Of a DNA stretch of 64,000 bases, positions 55,397-64,000 are shown in pieces (position 1 is the stretch's first letter; each line of letters begins with the position of its first letter). Position numbers and translations under genes: made by a program. The notes below the pieces were generated by a model. The model saw only the letters and a list, made by a program, of their open reading frames with translations, made no database searches and was not told where the DNA came from. The stretch is from Cutaneotrichosporon cavernicola (taxonomy: Eukaryota > Basidiomycota > Tremellomycetes > Trichosporonales > Trichosporonaceae): the NCBI RefSeq assembly GCF_030864355.1, contig NC_083395.1, positions 62,001-126,000 of the forward strand, written 5' to 3'.

Positions 55397-58300
55397 TCAC
55401 ATGCGCGATAGTCGGGCAGCGGGATAATGCTCGCGCGGCTTCTCGCTCTCGTCACTCTCGTCGCTCTCATCGCTCACACTCTCGACCGTCTTCTCACTCA
55501 TCTCCTTCTCCTCGTACATGACCGTCTTCTCCGCTTCCTCCGGCGCGTCCAGCGTAGTTGGCGGTACGTGCATCATGGCGTCGAGGTATCGCTGGCTCGT
55601 CTGGTGTCAGTACCCATAATTCAGCTTGCTCACCTCGAGGTTCTGTCCCGCCGCAATGCTCTTGAGGATCAACCCCGTCGTCTTCTCCTGAAGCAGACGT
55701 CGGTAACTCCGGCGATAGAACGTCGTGACGGTGTCGAGTGGCCAATCCCCCGGCGCCATGTCCAGAACCTCGTCCACGTCCAAATGCACGCCCTGCGCCG
55801 ACAACAGGCTGGCCGAGCGTGCCGAACCCCCACTGTCGCCCATGTACGCGCGCAACAACTCAACAATAAGGCGGTGCTGCGTGTCAGCGTCCACCGTGCC
55901 GCTGCGCCCGTCGCCTAGCGCCGACCATCCCGCGACGCCTGGCTCGTGCTTCGTGATCGCCTTGGCGACCTTGGGCGGGATGATCTCGCCCCCCAAAGTG
56001 CAGTACGTCTGCGCCGACACCGTGTCAGGCAGATCCTGGGCGAGGAGCTTGAGAGCATCGGTGTGTCGGTTCAGGCGGCCGAGGACGATCGCACGCTCCG
56101 TCACCAGCACATCAATCTTCTCCAAGCGCGTCGAAGCGGCATCTAGATCGTACACCGCGTTCTGGAGGAACAGCATGAGCTTCAGGCGCAGCGTCTTGAA
56201 CGGCGTCGGAGGCGCGACCTCGGCGAAGAACTCGGCGTAGCTCGAGCTCCCGGCCAGACGGTACTCGGCGTCAAGCTCCTCGAGGTGGTACTTGATCCCG
56301 TCGTCGGCGACCATCTCATCCGCCTGCTCGAGAAGGTGGGAGAGCAGTCGCTCGTGCAGTGCCGGAGAACCCGTGCGCTTGCCGACCACCACGTACTCGA
56401 GGTACTGCTCAGCAGCCTCTTTGTCCACCGCGCCGAGGTCCGAGATGAGTGCTTCGTCGTCGACCTTGATCGCGTTCCCCTTTGTAATCAGCAGGCTGAG
56501 TGCCTTCTCCGGCTCGCGCGAAACCATCCACAGCACGTAGTGGCGCAAGAGCTCGGGGTCGTCAACCGTGTCGAGCGTCTGCACGAGTTCGCCGACCGGA
56601 TCGTCGCACAGCGGGTCGGGAGGCCCTTCAGCGATCCTGCCGTCAGCTCGCTTGGAAACCTGTAGCTCACTCCTTCAACAGCTCAAGCACCCGGTCGATC
56701 CGCCCCTCGCTTTTCATGACAGTGCTGAGCACATACTTGCGTTGCGCGAGGAAGGGCTCGAGCTCCAAAAGGACGACGTCGTTCGGCCCGCCGAGCAGGG
56801 CGAGCAGCTCGTGCGTAGTTCCCTCCTCAGCTAAGAGCTTGGCAAGCGTCGTGTCGACAACAATGTCGATCTTGCGCGAGTCGAGGCCCCGCGACCCGCC
56901 CTTCCGCCGCTGCCCGCGCGTCTTGCGCAGGAACTCGATGAGCATGTTCTTCGCGCTGTAGTACAACGCCAGGCGCAGCTCCTCGGCCTCGGACGGGTCT
57001 GGCCGGGGCGAGTTGCGGTCGAGAAACGAAGAGACTGTGTCAGTTACTGTCGAAGGCATACTCACTGATGTCCTCCACTGGCTGCATCGTTTCCAGCGTC
57101 GACACTAGTCCCTCGTACACGTCGACTTCTTCGGCCGTACCGATTGTCTTACCGCGGTACGCGGGAAACAGGCGGACGAGCACGCGCGGGTCAACCTTGC
57201 CGCGGATAAAGTAGTCGCCCGCACGTTCAAACACAGTTTCGACGAGCAGATGGCACGCGAGGTACTGGTGCATGAAGCGGACGGTGGCTGTGTGCGTCGC
57301 CTGGTGTCAGCTAGAGTGCGAGCTTAGCTCACCTTGTCAATGTCGATCTCACCGCGCCGCCCACGACGCCGCTCCTCGTCTACCATCGCGATCGCCTCGT
57401 CGACTCTGTGCTCCGCGCACAGGCGCTCGAGACGGAGGACGGCCGGGGTGGGGACGAGGCCCTGGATCGAGTGTCGGCTGACCACGAGCGTCTCGGCGAT
57501 GACGGAGGAGAAAGGCGGCCTACGATCGCTAGCGGCCGAGATGAGGGACGAACTCCGTACTGGCTGGATAGGCTGGCGCGCAAACTTGGGCGAGGACGGA
57601 GGCGTGAGGCCCGACCCGCCTTCCGGCTCTTCAGTCTCATCGGGCTCGGGTTCGCCGATCTCTGGTGATTCTGGCGGCACCTCGGGGCTCTCGAGCGGTA
57701 CTGTGGCTGGTGCTAACGCACCGCTCAACAGCGTGAAGCGTGTAGGCACCATGCGCTCGTCGCGCACGGCGTCACGGATGCTTATCCCGTATGGAGTGTA
57801 GGAGAGGGTGAAAACGTCAGCGGTTGCGTCGAGTGAGATGACCTGGGCCGGGTTCTCGAGGTCGTTGAGGTTGTGCACGACGACCGTGTTGTTGCGGAGG
57901 AGGGCGATGATGAAGCCGCTCTCGATTGCGATGCAGATCGGATGCTCAGTCCACTCGACGGTACCGCGCTCGGGGTCGCCCTGGCCGTTGAGGAAGACAC
58001 CCATTGTGTTAGCGCCCGTGTATGACGTGACGAGGAACTGGCTCTCCCCTGGAATGACGACGACATTGGGGTTGGGCTTCCAGTTGTCGTCGGGGTCAAC
58101 CTGCGATACCGGAAGAACCTCGGTCAACGACGCGTCCGACAGGTCAATGATGCAGTACGTCAGGCCGCTTTCGGTTGGCAGCGCCGCGCACATGTACGTG
58201 TTGAACAGGGCGTGGTACCGAGGTGGCGCGGGCAGGGGAATTTCCTTGACCATGGTCATGCGCTGGCCGAGGTGGTATATTCCCAAGCCCTTGCGCTTAA

Positions 58301-59048
58301 CAAGCACAACCGTCATGTCCGTCGTGCCGTCTTTGTCGGCCAAGTCGAGTTCGTCGTCGTTGAGCGCGACGCTCACGACGCCGCGCACAGCCGCGATCGA
58401 GTTGGAGGGCAGAGGCTCGAGCCCGGGTAGGCTGAGTGGGTGTAGGGTGCCCTCGGAGAGCACCAGGGCGCGCGAGACCTTGGGGAGCAGTACGATACGG
58501 CTCACTGGTCGGCATGGGAAGAGCTTGTGTTTCCGCTGCAGCTTCCATCCCCGGGTCTGCTGTCAGCGTCACTGTCAGTGCGGAGGCAAGCCGGGCTGCA
58601 GGACGTCCATGACCCAGCTCGGCGTTGACACACTTACCTCACTCGGCCCAGCACTCCCATCATAAACCCACCACTCTACGACACCATCACTCCCTCCCAC
58701 GTAGAGGTTTGGTCCGAAGCCCTCGACGCACCGCACCTCGGTGCGCTCGGGTACCTCGGTGTCTGAGCCTGAGCCTCTTCGGGGGCTCGCAGGTGCACCT
58801 GGAGACCCAGGCGACACGGATCCTTGCCCTTGTGGTGGTGACGCGATACCAGCACGTGCCCCGACGCCCGCCGCGAATCCCGCGACACTGCTGAACAGCG
58901 ATCCGACCGAGTTCTCTTTCGGTGGAGATGGGGAAGCGGCGGGAGAGAACGACGTGATGTGGTGCGTCCCCGGCGCAGAGAAGTCGAGGAGATCATGAGA
59001 GTCGTATAAATCCGCCAAGACTGGCTGGAGGACGTACGGGTCGTCCAT
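55397..59048 (-). CDS. VPS3: VPS3, CORVET tethering subunit
   Basis: Predicted exons on the minus strand are 59048-58638, 58556-57333, 57300-57066, 57034-56671, 56636-55634 and 55600-55397, giving 1146 residues. An N-terminal CNH/beta-propeller domain (CVEGFGPNLYVGGSDGVVEW; PGLEPLPSNSIAAVRGVVSV; ICIAIESGFIIALLRNNTVV) is followed by alpha-solenoid sequence matching TGFBRAP1/Vps3: VDEAIAMVDEERRRGRRGE, FERAGDYFIRGKVDPRVLVR, LRHYVLWMVSREPEKALSLL. VPS3 is the Rab5-binding end of CORVET on endosomes. HOPS subunit Vps39 is the nearest alternative, but the match to TGFBRAP1 is closer. The last exon is acidic (SVSDESDESDESE) and no zinc RING was seen. The start at 59048 has an ACCATGG context; longer starts at 59090 and 59108 are possible. 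Confidence 0.87.
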
Positions 59049-59227
59049 GGTGATGTGGGGTTCGTGGATGATGGCGACGACAGCAGTCATGGCAGCCAGC
59101 AACGTCACTAATGCGGGGGGGTTATCAAGCCCACGTCATTGTTGCCACCGAATCACGTGAGCAAGATTTCTCAGAAGTGGAGGTCACAACATTTCGCCAT
59201 CTCTAAACGTTCTAGCTACCCACAACC
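59049..59227. promoter_or_regulatory. Bidirectional promoter region
   Basis: Only 179 bases separate the divergent starts of VPS3 and ESF1. An AATCACGTGAG motif (E-box core CACGTG) lies at about 59,151-59,161 and could serve both genes. Confidence 0.5.
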
Positions 59228-61565
59228 ATGAGCAAGGACGCCCGCTTCGCGCGACTTCAGACGGACCCGCGCTTCCGGCGCCCGAAGCAGAAGGCGCTCA
59301 AGGTCGAGATCGATGAGCGTTTCAAAGATGCCCTCTCCGCCGACTTTGGCAAGGTCGCCTCGAAGGGTATGTTTGAGATGGGTCGAGCTAACAACAGCCA
59401 AGGTCGACAAGCGTGGGCGCGCGATCGCGTCAACAGCCGGCTCGGACAGCATGAAACGGTTTTACCGCCTCGCGTCGCCGGATGAGGAGCGTGTCGACTA
59501 CGCGCGTGGCGAGGGCGTGCTCGAGTCGTCCGGCTCTGAAGATGAGAGTGACAGCGAAGTCGAGGAGGACGAGCTCGAGCTCGGCGGGAAGCGCAAGGTC
59601 CGCTACCTTCCTTCTGCCTCTGAGTCCGAGTCTGAGTCGGAGGAGGAGGAGGGGCTGGTCAATCTCAGCGAGAGCGAGGACGAGGGCCAGCTGAATGTCA
59701 ACCTCAGCGAGGACGAGGCGGAGGTGGAGGAAGAGGAGGAGGAGGAGGAGGAGGAGGAGGAGGAGGAGGAGGAGGAGGAGGAGGAGGAGGAGGGTGCGGA
59801 CCCTACTATCCGCATCGCGGCAGTCAATCTCGACTGGGACCACCTGCGCGCGACCGACATTTTCACGATCTTCAACTCGTTCCTAAAGCCACAGGTCAAG
59901 AAGGGCGAGGCGGCCCCACCTCCCCCAGGCAAGCTGCTCAGCGTGAAGATCTACCCCTCCGAGTTTGGCAAGGAGCGGATGGCGGCCGAGGACGCTGCTG
60001 GCCCAGGTGGAGGCCTGTGGAAGCTCGACAAGCCCGCCAAGTCGAAAAAGTCTCAGCACGCGGACTCGGACGAGGAGGGCTCGGGCGACGAGCCGGAGGA
60101 GGAGGACTCTGGTGCCGAGGAGGAGGGCTCCGGCGGCGAGGAGGGCTCTGAGGACGAGTCCGAGGCCGAGCAGGATGAGCTGCCGGACGACGGTCTCGAC
60201 GCCGACATCGACAACCTCGAGATCCTCTCCGATGTGGACAATGAAGAGGACATTGATATGGACCAGTTGCGCAAGTACCAGCTCGAGCGGTTGCGGTACT
60301 ACTACGCCATTGCAACTTTCAGCAACGTCCCCGCTGCCGAGCTGGTACATGACGAGCTGAACGGCACTGAGTTTGAGCGCACAGCCAACATCCTGGACCT
60401 GAGCTACGTGCCCGAAGGCATGGAGTTTGCCGAGGACGAGGTGCAGTGAGTTATCTCTATTGGAAATGCTGACAAAAGCGACGAGTGTACCAAGGAGCAA
60501 AAGGGTTACAAGGGCAACGAATTTGTTACGGACGCCCTCCGCCACTCCAAGGTCAAGCTCACTTGGGACCAGGACGACCCGAACCGCGCCAAGATGACGC
60601 GACGCGCCCTCACGCGTGAGGAGATTGAGGAGGAGGACTTTGCCAATCTCGTTGCGGGGTCGGGGTCTGAAGACTCGGCCTCTGAACCTGAGGAGAAAAT
60701 CGAGAAGGGAAAGAAGAGCAAGAAGGAACAGGCAAAGGAGAGGAAGGAGAAGCTGCGTGCGTTGCTCGCTGCAGGCGACGGCGATGTGTGGGGCAAGGCT
60801 GGGGCTGCTTGGCAGGAGGAGCTGGCCGATATCCGGGACGGCAAGAAGACAGGTAAAAAGGGCAAGGACGACGTCGAGATTACCTTCAAGCCTGGTCTTA
60901 CGAATCCCGCCGTGGCGGACGAGGAGAACATGACTTCGTTGGAACGGTACCAGATGCGGATGAAGGAGAAGAAGCGCGCCAAGAAGGACAAGTACAGCAA
61001 GGCCGACGACGACGAGCCGATGGGCGGCGACGACTTTTTCGGCGACGACGAGAGCGAAGACGAGCCAGTGCCTAAGGGCAAGAGCGGCAAGGACGCCAAG
61101 TCCAAGGGCAAGAAGGAGGGCAAGGGGAAGCGGGCCGAGGAGGAGCGCAACGACGTTACCTTGGATACAGACGCTGCGGGTCTCGTCGACGACCCATCGC
61201 GCCACTTTGCGCTCAAGGATCTTGTCACTGCCGAGAAGGAGGCAGGTAAGAAGCGTAAGCGGCACCGCAAGGGCGCAAAGAAGGAGCTCGAGCTGGGCCC
61301 CGAGGGCTTTGCGGCCAGTGTCGACGTAGCCGACCCGCGCTTCGCAGCGATTTACGACGAGCCCTCATTCGCGCTTGACCCCACGCATGCCAAGTTCACC
61401 GACACGAGCGTCAACCGAGAGATCCTCAAGCGTACGCGCGACAAGCACGCTGAGGGGCGCGAGGGGAAGAAGTCGGAGGGTGGGGAGGGTGAGGGGAAGG
61501 GGCTCAGCGAGCTGGTGGCGAGCGTCAAGGCCAAGAGCCGGCCGCGGAAGAGGAGCAAGCATTAG
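59228..61565 (+). CDS. ESF1: ESF1, pre-rRNA processing factor
   Basis: Predicted exons are 59228-59366, 59398-60445 and 60479-61565, giving 757 residues. The family pattern is clear: MSKDARFARLQTDPRFRRP at the start, KVDKRGRAIAS, the conserved IRIAAVNLDWDHLRATDIF and LKPQ, RLRYYYAIATFSNVPAAELV, and NEFVTDALRHSKVKLTWDQD. The C-terminal NUC153 motif DPRFAAIYDEPSFALDPTHA is present. Esf1 acts in the nucleolus in 18S rRNA production. Acidic stretches alternate with lysine-rich ones; one glutamate run of about 20 residues is encoded mostly by GAG repeats (59,727-59,791), a likely length polymorphism. The second intron is 33 bases and ends GCTGACAAAAG. The gene is divergent from VPS3. Confidence 0.93.
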
Positions 61566-62016
61566 GTGATCGTAGATGTATGGATAGATGCACGGACACG
61601 ACATAATGGACTGGGGTTGTGGACGTCATTGATCCCATGTTCGTCAGCTGGCGCATGGACAAGCCGCACTCGCATCACATCAGAGACAGCAAAACAAAGA
61701 GCTGCGCAATTGCCCGCTTGAAAAGAGTGATCCTATGCATTCTAAGGCACTGCCGCGCGAAACCATGCTTTACCGCCAAGGCGGAAGGGTCTAGAGCCCC
61801 AGGTTTCATCTACGAGCGAGAGAGCGAAACTTAGACAGACAGCGGCTGGGCGCACTGCTGCGAACATGCGGGGAGAGGGAAAGTGGAGGGGGGTAATGGG
61901 AAGACGAGTGTGATCTCGCCAGGTATAAACCGAGAGCGTGGTGGCTCGGACGGCCCATGACTGGGCCGATGGGGGTAGTGAAGGTTGTCTTGGTTGATCA
62001 CGGCCTCGCGCGACGC
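61566..62016. other. Convergent intergenic region
   Basis: A 451-base gap between the 3' ends of ESF1 and the cyclin gene. Nothing is recognised. Confidence 0.55.
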
Positions 62017-64000
62017 CTAAGCCAGAATCATGTTTCTAGACTTTGGGCCATACGTGCGCTGCAGATAGAGCGCACGCGCACGCTTGGCGCGCAGCTCCTT
62101 CGTGCGCATTTGCTTCGTGACCTCGCGTCTGTGCGAACGGGCGGGGGCGGCACATTGCTCCAGGGACACGTCACCCACTGCCGCAAGTACGACGTGCGGA
62201 GCCTCGATCTCGTTGTCAAACACGAAGGTGTGCTGACGCTGTGCCTGCTCCTCCAGTTCCCGCGCCTCGGCCGTACGACGGGCGCGGGCCTTCTGCTCGA
62301 GCATGTATGCGTCACGGGCCCTGCGCGCCCGAGCCTCCTGGCTAGCTGTGCGCGACAAGTATACCTCCTCGAGAGGCGGGCTCGTGTCTGCAGCAGCTGG
62401 GAGGGCGTGGGAGGGCGGAATCGGGCTGTACGTTTCGTGCGGTTGAGAGAGCACGTGCTCAAAGTCACGCGAGTGGCGAACGGATGAGCTGCCACACGCT
62501 GGCTGGCTCGGCAGCGAGTGCTGCTGCGCGCGATTAGCCAAGCCGTGCGCTTCGTATGCCGAGGCGGCGGTGTAGTCGAACGGCGAGCTGTGCCAGCGAG
62601 CATCAGACTCAGGGTACGCCCGGGAGTACGGGTCCGCGTGCTTGTCGTACGCAAAGGCACGCGCTTTGGGGTCTGGAGACTGTCCGTGGCTGTGGCAATG
62701 GCCGTAGTTGGGACCCTGGGTCGAGCAGTCGCGGCTCATGAGAGGCGGGGCCACTGTAGCAGGGCTACAGTAGAGGCTCTCCGGTCCGTAACAAAGCGCG
62801 TTGGCCGCGTTCCACATGAACGAAAAGAGGCCCGACAGTATCTCGCGATGCTCAAGCAGAAGCGTGACGGTTGCAGTGGAGCAGCAGGGGTCGGCAGGGT
62901 AGAGGGCCAAGCCGACATTCGCGATGTGCTGGCGCCAGGCCTCTGAGGTGATGTTGACGTCCCATGTCATGTCCTGGAGCGCGTGTTTCTTCAGGAGGTT
63001 GAAGCGAGTCCGTTCCATGTGCCCAATCTCCCACATCATGTTGTTAGGCAGGTGGAAGTCGCGATCCTCGAGGGTATTGTGCGCGAGGCTGATGACGATG
63101 GCTGCAACGCGGCGTTCCAAAGCAAAAGGGACGTCACCTGGATGGCGCGGAACGAGGTGCGCCCGGAACTCGGAACCATGGAGGCCGTCCACATCGTGAA
63201 GAGCGAGACGGTGTAGGAAGTAAACCGCGGCGACGAACGTCTCGGCAGTCTTGATCCGATTGATGACGTTGAACATGTGGTGAACCAGTTCGGTCGCCAC
63301 AACAATGTGTCCGTCCGAGTACGAATGGCCCGAAGACACCACATGGTAGGGATCGAAGTGACCCATGGTCATCTGGGGTCGAGAACGGTTGACGGTTGAG
63401 GCGTTCGGGTACGCAAGCCGGTTAACGATCAGACCGGTGAACCAGTAGGCGAGCGCCCACTCGACCTGCTCGTCGAGATGAGCCACGCGGTGGTGCCCTT
63501 CGGAATGACATGCCAGAGGTGGCGGAGTCGCCAACCGCGCTACAGGGTATCCGAAGTGCAGGTCACTGGGGTTGCTGTCGATCGGCGCCTCCCAGTAACT
63601 TGTGGGCTGCGGCTGCGGATGGTGGTGTTGCGGCAGGGGCAGAGGCGCAAGTGCCGCAGGTGCCGCAGGGTGGGGCGTCATCGTCTGTTTGCGGTTGAAG
63701 CCAAAGGTGGATGGGCGCACAGGGGCGAAACCGGGACCGCCAAAGTAGTCCTTGGGAAGGTCTTGAGGTGCCTTGGACCAACGAGACTGGGTCGGTGGCG
63801 GCGCATTCGCCAACGAACGTCCATGGACCATTGTCGAGCGAGACGGCGGTGGCGGCGTCGTCCCCACAAGAGGAACCCCGTTCACCCAAGTCATGGGCTT
63901 GGACGCATGAGTGACGACACGAGACTGGGGATTGGGCAATCTCGCGACAGCGCTGTCGTGGCGGCGGGGAAGGGGGAAGGCGCCACTGCGGTTCAGCTTG
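62017..64000 (-). CDS. Cyclin, PCL/CLG1-like, 5' end cut off
   Basis: The reading frame is open to the right edge of the window, so the N-terminus is missing; 660 codons are present and no in-frame ATG lies before codon 36 of the visible part. A cyclin box occupies roughly the middle: ATELVHHMFNVINRIKTAET, FVAAVYFLHRLALHDV, RRVAAIVISLAHNTLEDRDF, NMMWEIGHMERTRFNLLKKH and ALQDMTWDVNITSEAWRQHI. This resembles fungal cyclins that partner the Pho85/Cdk5-type kinase (Pcl/Clg1 group). Before the box the protein is Pro/His-rich, after it Ser/Tyr/His-rich, and the last 120 residues are Arg/Ala-rich helices with many charged residues (ARRARDAYMLEQKARARRTA). The partner kinase and process cannot be read from sequence. 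Confidence 0.83.
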   Translation of the reverse strand, partial: KLNRSGAFPLPRRHDSAVARLPNPQSRVVTHASKPMTWVNGVPLVGTTPPPPSRSTMVHGRSLANAPPPTQSRWSKAPQDLPKDYFGGPGFAPVRPSTFGFNRKQTMTPHPAAPAALAPLPLPQHHHPQPQPTSYWEAPIDSNPSDLHFGYPVARLATPPPLACHSEGHHRVAHLDEQVEWALAYWFTGLIVNRLAYPNASTVNRSRPQMTMGHFDPYHVVSSGHSYSDGHIVVATELVHHMFNVINRIKTAETFVAAVYFLHRLALHDVDGLHGSEFRAHLVPRHPGDVPFALERRVAAIVISLAHNTLEDRDFHLPNNMMWEIGHMERTRFNLLKKHALQDMTWDVNITSEAWRQHIANVGLALYPADPCCSTATVTLLLEHREILSGLFSFMWNAANALCYGPESLYCSPATVAPPLMSRDCSTQGPNYGHCHSHGQSPDPKARAFAYDKHADPYSRAYPESDARWHSSPFDYTAASAYEAHGLANRAQQHSLPSQPACGSSSVRHSRDFEHVLSQPHETYSPIPPSHALPAAADTSPPLEEVYLSRTASQEARARRARDAYMLEQKARARRTAEARELEEQAQRQHTFVFDNEIEAPHVVLAAVGDVSLEQCAAPARSHRREVTKQMRTKELRAKRARALYLQRTYGPKSRNMILA

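Noticed and set aside
59883..61265. 460-codon minus-strand frame opposite ESF1, rich in Leu
   Set aside because: Leucine richness comes from reading GAG/AAG codons in reverse. It is not a membrane protein.
63945..63965. GACAGCGCTGTC near the right edge, resembling the end of the inverted-repeat element
   Set aside because: It is a short palindrome inside the cyclin coding frame, and flanking sequence does not match the element.
1..64000. CRISPR arrays, bacterial operons, riboswitches or prophage
   Set aside because: Spliceosomal introns throughout and eukaryotic gene families show this is a fungal nuclear sequence; no spaced direct-repeat array was seen.

Overview
The window comes from a GC-rich basidiomycete nuclear genome. 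The most likely group is Tremellomycetes, probably Trichosporonales; this is inferred from gene content and intron style, because no marker gene is present. Genes sit on both strands and most are cut by short introns. Typical introns have a GTGAGT-like donor and a CTGAC, CTAAC or CTCAC branch motif only a few bases before the acceptor AG. Exon boundaries given below were chosen by hand from splice motifs, reading phase and family sequence. They are predictions without transcript support.

Left part (1-24,343): PI31 proteasome regulator, UPF0643 protein, Sec61 gamma, an unrecognised membrane protein, TIM21, an 11-exon methyltransferase, a gene-poor stretch (9.2-11.8 kb), an intronless glyoxalase-like protein, a tRNA-Gly(GCC), a secreted ricin-B-type lectin, complex I subunit NDUFB11/ESSS, a small membrane protein, ADE1 (SAICAR synthetase) lying 80 bases downstream of tyrosyl-tRNA synthetase, and a large TRP-like channel.

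Middle part (24,344-47,760): an Nup50/Nup2-type nucleoporin, a very long UBP2-type deubiquitinase, an NDUFA4-like protein whose first coding exon is only the ATG, the exosome cofactor LRP1/Rrp47, an unrecognised small protein with one CxxC pair, a CSL (LAG1/RBP-J) transcription factor, and a CENP-B-type helix-turn-helix protein.

Right part (47,761-64,000): a 7.6 kb stretch with no gene I can support, then CORVET subunit VPS3, ESF1 (divergent from VPS3 across 180 bases), and a cyclin that runs off the right edge.

This is a housekeeping region with no operon-like pathway cluster. Recurring themes are mitochondrial membrane complexes (TIM21, NDUFB11, NDUFA4), rRNA processing (LRP1, ESF1), ubiquitin-proteasome control (PI31, UBP2) and membrane traffic (Sec61 gamma, VPS3). 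The least explained signals are a roughly 150-base inverted-repeat element with a diverged second copy (33.7 and 55.0 kb), the 7.6 kb gene desert, and several unrecognised proteins.
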